Assembly (NCBI GenBank): GCA_020435995.1
Contig: JAGQYO010000028.1
Coordinates: 1-46,356, forward strand
From: Flavobacteriales bacterium
GTDB taxonomy: Bacteria; Bacteroidota; Bacteroidia; Flavobacteriales_G; Salibacteraceae
Direction: 5' to 3'
DNA length: 46,356 nucleotides
The position numbers were made by a program, and so were the translations under genes. Below the pieces are notes generated by a model, which made no database searches, was not told the origin of the DNA, and saw nothing but the letters and a program-made list of their open reading frames with translations. Below are positions 25,233 through 33,655 of this stretch, one piece after another; the stretch's first letter is position 1; each line of letters begins with the position of its first letter.

Positions 25233-26578
25233 GATACCAAATTCAATATTGATTTCCAGTTCTTTGGTTTGATGTTAAAGGAAATTCCAAAGTGCTCAGC
25301 AAACTCATGAGCAATTTCTTTTTCGTATCGCTTAAAGAATTCTGGATCGAAATTAATGTTGTTCCATTCGCCTACCACTTCCTTTACCTTTTTTTTCTCG
25401 GTCAACCATCGGTCAATTACCTCATGGCGAAGGCGGATTCCAAATACATTAATGCCTATTACGGCCTCAGAATCCGAATTATAGACAATTCTTAGTGATT
25501 TATTACCATCTATATTTTCCCAATAAAAGTCAGACTCACCTTCATGAAGTTTGTTCCCAACTCGACCGTAAGTTTGATATTCAATATCAAAAAACTTTGC
25601 TGAATTAAACCAGTTTCCTGGTTGATACGCTGTTTTCGAAGTGGTTATAGTTTTGGCCAAGGTCTCCCCCATCATTCTTCCTGTGTACCACACCTGTTCT
25701 ATGTTTTTTCTACCGCTTGGTGCTTCTTTAAACTCAGCACAATCGCCCAAAGCGTACACATTGGGTTGATTGGTTTCTAGAAACTTGTTTACTACAACAC
25801 CTTTGTTTACTTCTAATCCAGAACCTCTCAAAAAATCAACATTTGGTCTCACGCCAATAGTGAGCCCCACAAACTCACAATTAATTACTTCTCCCGATTC
25901 TGTAAGAATAGAACCCACTCTATTGGCACCATTGCTTTTAATCTCCTTTAAAGAATGGTTTAATTTCAAATCGATTCCATGAGAAATTATATGGCGCTCA
26001 ATTAATTTAGATTCTTGTTCAGGCAAAATATTTCCCCAAAAACGAGCTTCCCTAACCAGCATGGTCGTTTTTATACCCCTCGAAGAGAGCATTTCGGCCA
26101 TTTCAATTCCAATTAAACCACCGCCTACTACCACCGCATGTTCGATTCCATCGGTGTTCGTTTCCATGAGCATCAAATCTTGACAACTATACAAGCCTTG
26201 TACGCCCTTTAAATCTTGTCCTGGCCAGCCAAATTTATTCGGGACCGAACCCAGGGCAAGAATGAGTTTATCGTACATTATTTCCTCATTGTTATCTATT
26301 TTCAAGATTTTTTTGCCAAAGTCTATTTGATTGACGTGGCCATATACCAAATCAATGCGATTTTTCGGCCAGAATGAGTCCTCGTAGGGTTTGGTGTGTT
26401 CAAATTTCATGTGGCCCATATACACATACATGAGGGCTGTTCTAGAAAAGAAGTATTTCGTTTCAGAGGATATTATGGTGATGATACAGCTTGAATTTCT
26501 CTTTCGAATATGGCGTGCAGCCGTAGTTCCCGAAATTCCATTTCCTATGATTACAATGTGTTCTGTTTTGTTCCCCAT
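25229..26578 (-). CDS. FAD/NAD(P)-dependent pyridine nucleotide-disulfide-type oxidoreductase
   Basis: From ATG 26578 (start MGNKTEHIVIIGNGISG) the 449-residue protein has an FAD Rossmann fold at the N-terminus. A second nucleotide motif VVVGGGLIGIEMAE lies near residue 150 for NAD(P)H, and YALGDCAE near 285 binds FAD. No redox CxxC is in the usual disulfide-reductase position, so it looks like NADH:rubredoxin/ferredoxin reductase or NirB-N-type enzymes that hand electrons to another protein. The C-terminal 90 residues are basic and unassigned. It is the first gene of the six-gene operon and probable electron source for the polyferredoxin. A longer TTG frame from 26653 is rejected. Confidence 0.9.
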   Translation of the reverse strand: MGNKTEHIVIIGNGISGTTAARHIRKRNSSCIITIISSETKYFFSRTALMYVYMGHMKFEHTKPYEDSFWPKNRIDLVYGHVNQIDFGKKILKIDNNEEIMYDKLILALGSVPNKFGWPGQDLKGVQGLYSCQDLMLMETNTDGIEHAVVVGGGLIGIEMAEMLSSRGIKTTMLVREARFWGNILPEQESKLIERHIISHGIDLKLNHSLKEIKSNGANRVGSILTESGEVINCEFVGLTIGVRPNVDFLRGSGLEVNKGVVVNKFLETNQPNVYALGDCAEFKEAPSGRKNIEQVWYTGRMMGETLAKTITTSKTAYQPGNWFNSAKFFDIEYQTYGRVGNKLHEGESDFYWENIDGNKSLRIVYNSDSEAVIGINVFGIRLRHEVIDRWLTEKKKVKEVVGEWNNINFDPEFFKRYEKEIAHEFAEHFGISFNIKPKNWKSILNLVS

Positions 26579-26704
26579 AAGCTCAGGCAAAGAAAGAAAA
26601 GGCTTCGTAGTAACAATGTCTTTATTTATACAAAGGCCAGCGCCAAAATACAATAAGCCGTTAACCCTTCGTTTTGTACATTCTCAAACAATAAAAGTAC
26701 AGTG

Positions 26705-26728
26705 TAAACACCACTTTTACGGTGTTTA
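26705..26728. promoter_or_regulatory. perfect inverted repeat between divergent genes, candidate operator
   Basis: TAAACACC (26705-26712) and GGTGTTTA (26721-26728) form a perfect 8-base inverted repeat with an 8-base spacer, ending 10 bases before ATG 26739. The intergenic space is 160 bases and separates the six-gene operon from the divergent barrel gene. The dyad is suitable for a dimeric regulator; none is encoded next to it. Confidence 0.45.
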
Positions 26729-26738
26729 ATATCGCCAA

Positions 26739-27677
26739 ATGATTCAAAGAAATTCAATTCTTGCACTCCTACTTTTTATGCTATTTAATTTAGCTCATAG
26801 CACTGAGGTGGCGCATAGTCAGTTAACCATTTATAGCGATGTGGTAAATAACGATAGCACCAAGAAAGTTGTAAATATTCAGAGCTACACGCCTTCTGTG
26901 CTGCTATCGAAGGGCCAATGGGAGTTCAAGAGTTTTCAAAATTTATACACCCAAATAGGAAGCTACGACAACAGCAACCAATATACCGACAACAATGGAA
27001 GAAGTAGTTTTTTCTCATCGATCAATCAATTCACATTTGGAATAAATAAGCGGGTAAACATAGGAGCCGATTTATGGTTCAAAAGTGTGCACTATGGCCC
27101 AAAAACTGACTCACCCTTAGCCGTGTTTCAATTCTCCAACACCGCTCAAAGCCGAAGTGCAATAACAGGGCTAGGTCCAAAAATCAGAATTTCTCCCATT
27201 AAAAAATTGCACCATTTTTCGATAAACAGCACTTTTTTAATTCCAACAGTAAGTGACCTTAACGGATCTGATGACCCCAATTTACCTTGGCTCAGCGCAG
27301 ACGCTTACCTCTGGATTACCCAATTTTATTATGATCTGCCGATAGGAACACAATTTCAATTGTTTTTTCAATTAGCTCCATGGTATTCGATCCCTAAAGT
27401 ACACGAACTAGAAAAACAAAAGTTAGATCTACCCATAGATGTGTTCTTTTCCTATTTTCCTTCTAAGAAACTCACCCTATATGTTCAAAATGAGATTTGG
27501 CCGACCCTAAACCATAACGGACAGTTTTCTAGCTATTTTATCCAAGGTGGTCTAGGAGTAAAATACCAATTAATTCAAGGATTGTTGGAGTTAGAAAGTT
27601 CGTACACGAACTTTTATTACGGCTGGAATTCAGGTGCTGGTCAGACCTTCAATGTAGGTCTACGAATTATTCGTTAG
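26739..27677 (+). CDS. outer-membrane beta-barrel protein (transporter-like)
   Basis: The 312-residue protein has a signal peptide (about residues 1-21) and a barrel-like strand pattern with frequent F, Y and G, such as FTFGINKRVNIGADLWFKSVHYG and an ending strand GQTFNVGLRIIR. The C-terminus on R rather than F is common in Bacteroidota barrels. It diverges from the FAD oxidoreductase operon, sharing the intergenic inverted repeat at 26705-26728, and converges on a JmjC-like gene with an 11-base overlap. The substrate is unknown. Coregulation with the operon is inferred from position only. Confidence 0.75.
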   Translation: MIQRNSILALLLFMLFNLAHSTEVAHSQLTIYSDVVNNDSTKKVVNIQSYTPSVLLSKGQWEFKSFQNLYTQIGSYDNSNQYTDNNGRSSFFSSINQFTFGINKRVNIGADLWFKSVHYGPKTDSPLAVFQFSNTAQSRSAITGLGPKIRISPIKKLHHFSINSTFLIPTVSDLNGSDDPNLPWLSADAYLWITQFYYDLPIGTQFQLFFQLAPWYSIPKVHELEKQKLDLPIDVFFSYFPSKKLTLYVQNEIWPTLNHNGQFSSYFIQGGLGVKYQLIQGLLELESSYTNFYYGWNSGAGQTFNVGLRIIR

Positions 27678-28554
27678 TTACTCGTGATTTACCCTTCTTC
27701 ATCATCCGTCTGGCTCTGGAATCTGCCATTTCAGTCTTTTTTTCAAACCACCAATTTCCAGTCGTTTTTCGCATAGTATCGTCTAATGTAGATACGAGTC
27801 CGACTTGAATCCAACCGTCTACCGTGTTGGATACGGTGCCCAAACTGCGAAACGACATGCCTATTCCGGTTGATAGATACCTGATGTGATGCCAATATTT
27901 GCAAGGCATAAAAAGCGTTTCACCTTTTTCAAGAATTGTGTGAGAGCCTTTTACAAAATTAAGCCCAGGATACTTTTCGTAATCGGGCTCCTCAATGTTT
28001 ACCCCAGTATGAGTAGTAAAGGGATACCTGTATAAGAGATCATCATATTCAGGGCCGAATAAAATGACCTTTTTCCTTCCCCAAAATTCGGTAAGAAACA
28101 CATTGGCATTGTCCATATCTCGGTGCATTCGAGCTACTGACCCCTCGCCTCCAAAAAATGTGAAAGGAAATCCTTTGACGATGTTATCCACTAGATGTTC
28201 AGGGTACTCAAAGTCATGTCTTAATTCTGGTTTATGCTTAAATACATTAAATAGGTGCAATCTGGCATCAGTAGGGCCTGAGGTGATTAAATCAAGGTAG
28301 TCGGCAAACTTCATTCTTACTGGCGCTTGCTTATAGGATCTGTCTAAATACGCGGGATCATTATCAAACACCCCAACTTCGATGTGGCCAAGTTCTTTTT
28401 TAAAATATTCGGGAGACCATTTCGAATTGGCTGTGGAGTCTCTGAGTAGATTTCTAAATTTAACAGGTTTCTGCGGCTTCATGTAGCGTTCGACGAACTC
28501 TTCATAATCAATACAGTCAACTACGTCAATTTCTTTGCTAAAATCTATTGCCAT
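27667..28554 (-). CDS. JmjC/cupin_8-like Fe(II)/2-oxoglutarate oxygenase-type protein
   Basis: The 295-residue protein has the double-stranded beta-helix layout of cupin_8/JmjC oxygenases. The metal motif is HxD at H144 and D146 (MHRDMDNANVFLTEFWG), and the distal ligand is H222 or H223 in KYWHHIRYL, spaced as in the family. Strand FWGRKKVILFGPE after HxD is typical. Bacterial members hydroxylate proteins (for example ribosomal proteins) or small molecules; the target is unknown. It has its own candidate promoter box at 28574-28581 and converges with the barrel gene. Confidence 0.85.
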   Translation of the reverse strand: MAIDFSKEIDVVDCIDYEEFVERYMKPQKPVKFRNLLRDSTANSKWSPEYFKKELGHIEVGVFDNDPAYLDRSYKQAPVRMKFADYLDLITSGPTDARLHLFNVFKHKPELRHDFEYPEHLVDNIVKGFPFTFFGGEGSVARMHRDMDNANVFLTEFWGRKKVILFGPEYDDLLYRYPFTTHTGVNIEEPDYEKYPGLNFVKGSHTILEKGETLFMPCKYWHHIRYLSTGIGMSFRSLGTVSNTVDGWIQVGLVSTLDDTMRKTTGNWWFEKKTEMADSRARRMMKKGKSRVTNE

Positions 28555-28573
28555 TTTACCCTAAATGCGGGTA

Positions 28574-28581
28574 CAAAGATA
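28574..28581 (-). promoter_or_regulatory. candidate -7 box TATCTTTG for the JmjC-like gene
   Basis: Minus-strand TATCTTTG matches TAnnTTTG and ends 19 bases before ATG 28554. No clear -33 TTTG was found. Confidence 0.4.
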
Positions 28582-28644
28582 CTTTATCAATTGCGAAAAG
28601 AATTATGGAATGGACTTTAATAATTCCTAATTTGAAAAGTAAAA

Positions 28645-29283
28645 TCAAGGAATGATTCCAGATCTAAATGCTTTTTCTGAAAATTTGAGCTTTGACTTTG
28701 GAATGTCAAACTCCTTTTCATTTAATTCTTGTGGTATTATTTCTGTCGCCAAATAGCTAACTCGTGGTGTTTCTAATTTCAATACCATGCCTGGAACAGA
28801 AAGATAACCAATGGGCGATATTCCGCCTTGTAACTGAGGAGTGTACCATGCCAAATAATTCTCCTTGTTCACATCGTCATAAATCAAAACTTTGTGGCAG
28901 GCGTACCCAAGGATTACTTCATGAAGCTTGGTGTGTTCTATGGAATATCGTGTTTTTAAGTTGCTGTACAACAAGCAGCAATTCGAATCCTTGAATTCGT
29001 GTTTATAAGCATATTTACCCTTTTTCCAAAAAAGCATTTTTTTACTCGGGGCAATTTGCGCTAATTCATTATCAGAAGATTGATGAACATACAAGCCTAC
29101 CTTATCCATAAAGTACATTCGATTAGACACTTCAATAAACTCGACTTTTTGGGTAAGAACATTTGCATCTCCTCTTCCGACCTCTATTTTGATTTTGTAA
29201 TCAACATATCCAGCATTAATTTTTTGGCCAATACTATTTAATTGAAAAGAAAAGAGAATGAATAGTAACTGTAGAAATTTCAT
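28645..29283 (-). CDS. GLPGLI-like family secreted protein
   Basis: The 212-residue protein has a signal peptide (MKFLQLLFILFSFQLNSIGQ). The GLPGLI-family pattern follows: INAGYVDYKIKI at the start of the mature protein, ILGYACHKVLIYD, AWYTPQLQGGISP, and a degenerate family motif SVPGMVLKLE in place of LPGLILE. GLPGLI proteins are Bacteroidota envelope proteins of unknown function. It is the last gene of a three-gene minus-strand run, nine bases after the second giant PKD gene, and so may assist its display or maturation. Confidence 0.78.
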   Translation of the reverse strand: MKFLQLLFILFSFQLNSIGQKINAGYVDYKIKIEVGRGDANVLTQKVEFIEVSNRMYFMDKVGLYVHQSSDNELAQIAPSKKMLFWKKGKYAYKHEFKDSNCCLLYSNLKTRYSIEHTKLHEVILGYACHKVLIYDDVNKENYLAWYTPQLQGGISPIGYLSVPGMVLKLETPRVSYLATEIIPQELNEKEFDIPKSKLKFSEKAFRSGIIP

Positions 29284-29292
29284 TTGGCGAAT

Positions 29293-32200
29293 CTAGCGTA
29301 GTAAGGTAATATAGCCTTCCTTGGTGTGTACTTCGTTATCAAATCCTTCGGCTCGCACGTAATAAATGTATGTATCCATATTCTGAAGTTCGCCTTTGTA
29401 GTAACCATCCCAACCTGGTACGGACGGAGAGGCCTCAAATACTAATTCACCCCATCTGTTGAAGATTTTAAATTCCAGTATTTCTTTCAACCCCCAACCA
29501 TTAGGAAAAATCAGATCGTTTTCTCCGTCTCCATTAGGAGTAAATGCATCTGGCACATCTACTGAAAACTTCTGTGAAACATTTACCAAAATACTTCCAG
29601 TGATACTAAAGCAACCCAATGAATCTGAAACAGTGAATTTGTAGCGCGTACCGATTAATGGTTGTGCAAATGGATTTTTGCAATCTGTGCAACTTAAACC
29701 ATCTGGAGGTGTCCAGAGCCACTTATGTGCCTTAGAAAAAATGGGCTTGAGAACAAATTCTTCCCCAATAATAACGGTTGTATCAGCCGGCATTGTTAAA
29801 ATTGGCTCTTGAATCACGCGGACCAAAACCGAATCTTTTGATGTACACCCATTCGTATCTGTGCCTAATACCCTGTATTCCTGATCAATTGGAGGAGCAA
29901 CTCCTGTTTTGGCCCTTGTTGGGTATTTGAGGTATTCCACGGGATTCCACAAATAAGAAAAAGCACCTGTTGCAAGCAAATGTGCGCTGTCATTTAAACA
30001 AATTATGGTGTCAGCACTGGCTTTAACCACAGGAAGTGGAAGCACTGTTAAAGACTTAAGCATGGTGTCTTTACATCCCAATGAGTTTTCATAAATTAAC
30101 CTAACCTGATGTTGTCTCGGCTCGGTAAACGTGGCATTGGGATTTTGACTCGAACTTGTTTTGCCATTTCCAAAGTCCCAATTCCATTTACTTCCTCTTT
30201 GGCTTTTATCTTCAAATGAAGTTTGAAACGGCGAACATCCTAAGGTATCCGGTTTTATGTTGAAATCTGCAACTAAATCCAATACAGTTAGAGGAATCGC
30301 ATCGAATTTCGTACAGGTTCTATTCGAATCACTAAATATTAAAACCGTCAGTAAGTTGGCTGCTGTGGTGTACGTTTCAATCAATGATTTGGTATTGGTG
30401 TCGGTGGAGTCCAGTCGCCCATTCGCAAAATCCCATTCCAAAAACTTGGTAAACTGATTGACTGTATCGACTCTCATTTCGGCCTTGCCAAATACACAAA
30501 TAGAATCGGGTTGTAAAGTGTACCTCGCATAAGGTCCTTTTACATTGATATAATGTACGCGCTCTGCGGAGTCTCTACATCCAAAAGCTGTTTCCACAAT
30601 GAGTTTTACCGTAAAGAGACCAGGCCCAAAATAAGTTTTAGTTAATGAATCTTTTGCAGGGCTTGTAATTGGTGCATTTCCATCGCCAAAATCCCATGTT
30701 CGGCTTCTGATAGAATCGCCTGAGCTTACATCCGAAAAGAAAGTAGTAGCTGGATAGCAAGAAGTATCAGTAAGGGTAGCCCAAAATCCAACAGAATCAA
30801 TGCCCTGCACATCGATTGGAATAAGCATAGAATCAACACATCCAGACCCACGAACTACGTATTTGGAAAGGTAATACCCCCCTTTTTTGTAGATATGTGA
30901 AATGGTATTGGCTAAAGCAGTGTCACCATCGCCAAAATAATAAACCGATTGCGTGCCAGCTACTATGCTCCTAGAATCTTGAAACTTTACTGAATCATTT
31001 TTACATAATGTCCTTTTGTCAACCGTATACTCAGCTTCAGGCCCTTCAACGGTTAGCCGTTTTGTTATGGTTGAAACACATCCAAAGCTATCCCTAACCG
31101 TCAACATTACATTGTAATTGGCACTCCTGTAATTCAATTTAGGAACACTTGTATTAGGCCCCAAATCAAATTTGTTTGTAAATATGGAATCGTTGCTAAA
31201 ATAAATCCCATTAATAACCCAAGAGCGAGAATTGATGGGCAATTGAGACTTAGAAGTATCAATCAATTGAACACTATCCAAATTACAAATAATTGCTGGA
31301 CTTGAATAAGCTGCCTCTGGCTTGTAAACATGAATTCGTTTATATGCTGTGTCGGTGCAGCTATCAACACTCATTACAACCAAACGAACCGTGTATTGAC
31401 CTGCGTTTGGAAATTGTGCATTATGAGAAACTTTAAAATCAGCCGTTGAGCCATTTCCGAAATCCCAGAAATACCGATTTCCTATGGCACCTACAGAATT
31501 GGACCCAGAATACAATCTACTTCCCGCGCATTGAATTAATGTATCGGCGGCAGGTGTAATTACCGCTTGAATAGGTGCCGGGTTGTGGCTTAATGCAACA
31601 GAATCCTTGCACCCAGTTGTGTCATTGATGGCCCAAAATTTAATTGCGTAGGTACCTGGTCCGCCATAAAGATGGGATGGCGACAGATTAACGGTATCGT
31701 TAGCGTTGGTATCACCAAAAGACCAATATTGTCTAGAATGACCTCCGTTAATGGTCCCTGTGAATTGAACTGCAAGTGGATTAACGCAATTAACACTCAT
31801 TCCGGCCTTTACCTCAGGGCCAGAAACCCAAAACCCATTAACCACTGTGGTATCTCTTTGACAACCATAACTATAAGCGGTAAGTTTTACACTGTTCCAG
31901 CCTAATTTAGTAAACGGTAGTTTCGGATTCTTTTTTGTTGAACTCACTCCACCAAATACCCATAAATAGCTTGTTATTTTAGTGGTATCGGTGGATAAGT
32001 TGGTAAACTGAATAGAATCCTTGCGGCAAATGGTATCTGGAAACCAAGAAAAATTAGGCTTGGGTATTTCACCTACTTGGTAGATAAACGAGGTTTCAAG
32101 CTTACATCCTGCCGAGTCAATTACAAGCAGACGACCTGTATATTTCCCCATACCAGTGAGTTGCAAAGAATCGGGAGTAGCTTTTGCAGAGGTATCAGCT

Positions 32201-33648
32201 GGGTTTCCTGTTCCAAAATTCCATGAGTAGCTTATCGGCTTAAATTTTAAACATTCGTTTTTTGTGAAATTCGCGAAAGTTGGCGCGCATGGATCGGTAA
32301 CTACAGCCGAAGCTTGAACCCTGCTATTCCATATAGGCCCAACCGTTTTTACAACAGTAGATTGACAGCCGTTGTACCCTGTTACCGTTAAGGTTACTTG
32401 GTAGGTAGTATTTGTACAAAAACTGGGGGGAAAACGATAGCTAAAATTTTTTGTGTTTTTAATGACCTGTGTGCCATTTACGGTAAAGGAATAACGATAG
32501 GTTTTTATGTTCCCGAAAGAGCTGTCTTTAAATGAAATAAACTCTGGAGAACAGATCGAATCTTGGCTAAAAGTAAAATTAGCGTGAACACTATCAACAT
32601 AAACCGTTTTCGAAATGCTATCCACACAGCCAACTCCAGCTTTAGAAACCAACTTGACTACATAACTTCCCCTAACTGGAAAGGTGAAAAATGGATCTTT
32701 TACTGTTGAACTTCCCAAGGTGCTAAAGGTCCATAGGTAGGTTGAAGCGCCTTGAGATAGATTGATAAAACTAGCGCTTGTACCAGTACATAGGGTGTCG
32801 TCTACTCGAAAATCGGCCTTAGTTTGTCCTAAATTCACATATCCTACCCTCGATAAGGTGTCCTTACATCCACTCGTGTCTGTTACCACTAATTTTACCG
32901 TGTACGACCCCGCTACTGTATAGGTGTGCGATGGATTGGAAGTGGTATCTGTTGCACCATCTCCAAATATCCATAGGTAGCTCAAGTTCCCTTTTCCGGT
33001 GCTGGTATTCGTAAAAGAGCTCGTTAGCGGCGGTTGACAGCCGGATAGATTTGTACCTGAGAACGCTGCAATTGGAGGTTTAACCGTTATGGCTCTTGAG
33101 TGAATAACCTCTGCGCTGCAACCATTGACATCAAATACTTTAAGAATTACTGAGTAGGTACCATTTAGGCTATAAGAATGGGTGGGATTTTTTACGCTTC
33201 CCTTGGTGGTTAGATCACCATAATCCCACTCCCAACGGTTAATTGGCGCATCACCTGCGGTGGATTTGTCACTAAACTGAACCAAAATAGGTTTACACTT
33301 GTCCAATTCCGTGAATGTAAATTTGGCCGTAGGGCTTTTAAAAATTTGCAAGTAGTTCGTTTTGGTTAATGAAGTTGTGTCTATACCATCTGAAACAGTG
33401 AGTGTAACGGTATAAAAACCACTATTGGGGTATGCCCGAGACGGATTTTTAAGCCCTGATTGTCCTCCATTGCCAAAATCCCATTTCCAATACACAATTG
33501 AACCGTTGGTACTTGTGCTGAGATCGAAAAAATTAATCTGAGCTGGAGCGCAGGCTTTGGTAGTATCTGCCCGAAATTGCACAGTGATGGTCGCATGCAC
33601 TGAGTACGTAACGACCAGAATAAATATGATTGAATAGAGTTTCTTCAT
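29293..33648 (-). CDS. giant PKD-repeat surface protein with T9SS type B sorting domain (copy 2)
   Basis: The 1451-residue secreted protein has a signal peptide (MKKLYSIIFILVVTYSVHA) and about 14 PKD-like immunoglobulin-fold repeats of roughly 85-100 residues, recognisable by WDFGNG/WDYGD/WIFGDG motifs and x-Y-x-V-x-L-x-V strands. Most repeats carry a cysteine pair (C..P at the start, GC at the end). The C-terminus is the gliding-associated T9SS type B domain: VPDAFTPNGDGENDLIFP, FNRWGELVFEA, WDGYYKG, GYITLLR. The repeats are suited to adhesion or surface filaments. It lies seven bases after its paralog and nine before the GLPGLI-like gene. Confidence 0.92.
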   Translation of the reverse strand: MKKLYSIIFILVVTYSVHATITVQFRADTTKACAPAQINFFDLSTSTNGSIVYWKWDFGNGGQSGLKNPSRAYPNSGFYTVTLTVSDGIDTTSLTKTNYLQIFKSPTAKFTFTELDKCKPILVQFSDKSTAGDAPINRWEWDYGDLTTKGSVKNPTHSYSLNGTYSVILKVFDVNGCSAEVIHSRAITVKPPIAAFSGTNLSGCQPPLTSSFTNTSTGKGNLSYLWIFGDGATDTTSNPSHTYTVAGSYTVKLVVTDTSGCKDTLSRVGYVNLGQTKADFRVDDTLCTGTSASFINLSQGASTYLWTFSTLGSSTVKDPFFTFPVRGSYVVKLVSKAGVGCVDSISKTVYVDSVHANFTFSQDSICSPEFISFKDSSFGNIKTYRYSFTVNGTQVIKNTKNFSYRFPPSFCTNTTYQVTLTVTGYNGCQSTVVKTVGPIWNSRVQASAVVTDPCAPTFANFTKNECLKFKPISYSWNFGTGNPADTSAKATPDSLQLTGMGKYTGRLLVIDSAGCKLETSFIYQVGEIPKPNFSWFPDTICRKDSIQFTNLSTDTTKITSYLWVFGGVSSTKKNPKLPFTKLGWNSVKLTAYSYGCQRDTTVVNGFWVSGPEVKAGMSVNCVNPLAVQFTGTINGGHSRQYWSFGDTNANDTVNLSPSHLYGGPGTYAIKFWAINDTTGCKDSVALSHNPAPIQAVITPAADTLIQCAGSRLYSGSNSVGAIGNRYFWDFGNGSTADFKVSHNAQFPNAGQYTVRLVVMSVDSCTDTAYKRIHVYKPEAAYSSPAIICNLDSVQLIDTSKSQLPINSRSWVINGIYFSNDSIFTNKFDLGPNTSVPKLNYRSANYNVMLTVRDSFGCVSTITKRLTVEGPEAEYTVDKRTLCKNDSVKFQDSRSIVAGTQSVYYFGDGDTALANTISHIYKKGGYYLSKYVVRGSGCVDSMLIPIDVQGIDSVGFWATLTDTSCYPATTFFSDVSSGDSIRSRTWDFGDGNAPITSPAKDSLTKTYFGPGLFTVKLIVETAFGCRDSAERVHYINVKGPYARYTLQPDSICVFGKAEMRVDTVNQFTKFLEWDFANGRLDSTDTNTKSLIETYTTAANLLTVLIFSDSNRTCTKFDAIPLTVLDLVADFNIKPDTLGCSPFQTSFEDKSQRGSKWNWDFGNGKTSSSQNPNATFTEPRQHQVRLIYENSLGCKDTMLKSLTVLPLPVVKASADTIICLNDSAHLLATGAFSYLWNPVEYLKYPTRAKTGVAPPIDQEYRVLGTDTNGCTSKDSVLVRVIQEPILTMPADTTVIIGEEFVLKPIFSKAHKWLWTPPDGLSCTDCKNPFAQPLIGTRYKFTVSDSLGCFSITGSILVNVSQKFSVDVPDAFTPNGDGENDLIFPNGWGLKEILEFKIFNRWGELVFEASPSVPGWDGYYKGELQNMDTYIYYVRAEGFDNEVHTKEGYITLLR

Positions 33649-33655
33649 TTTAATT

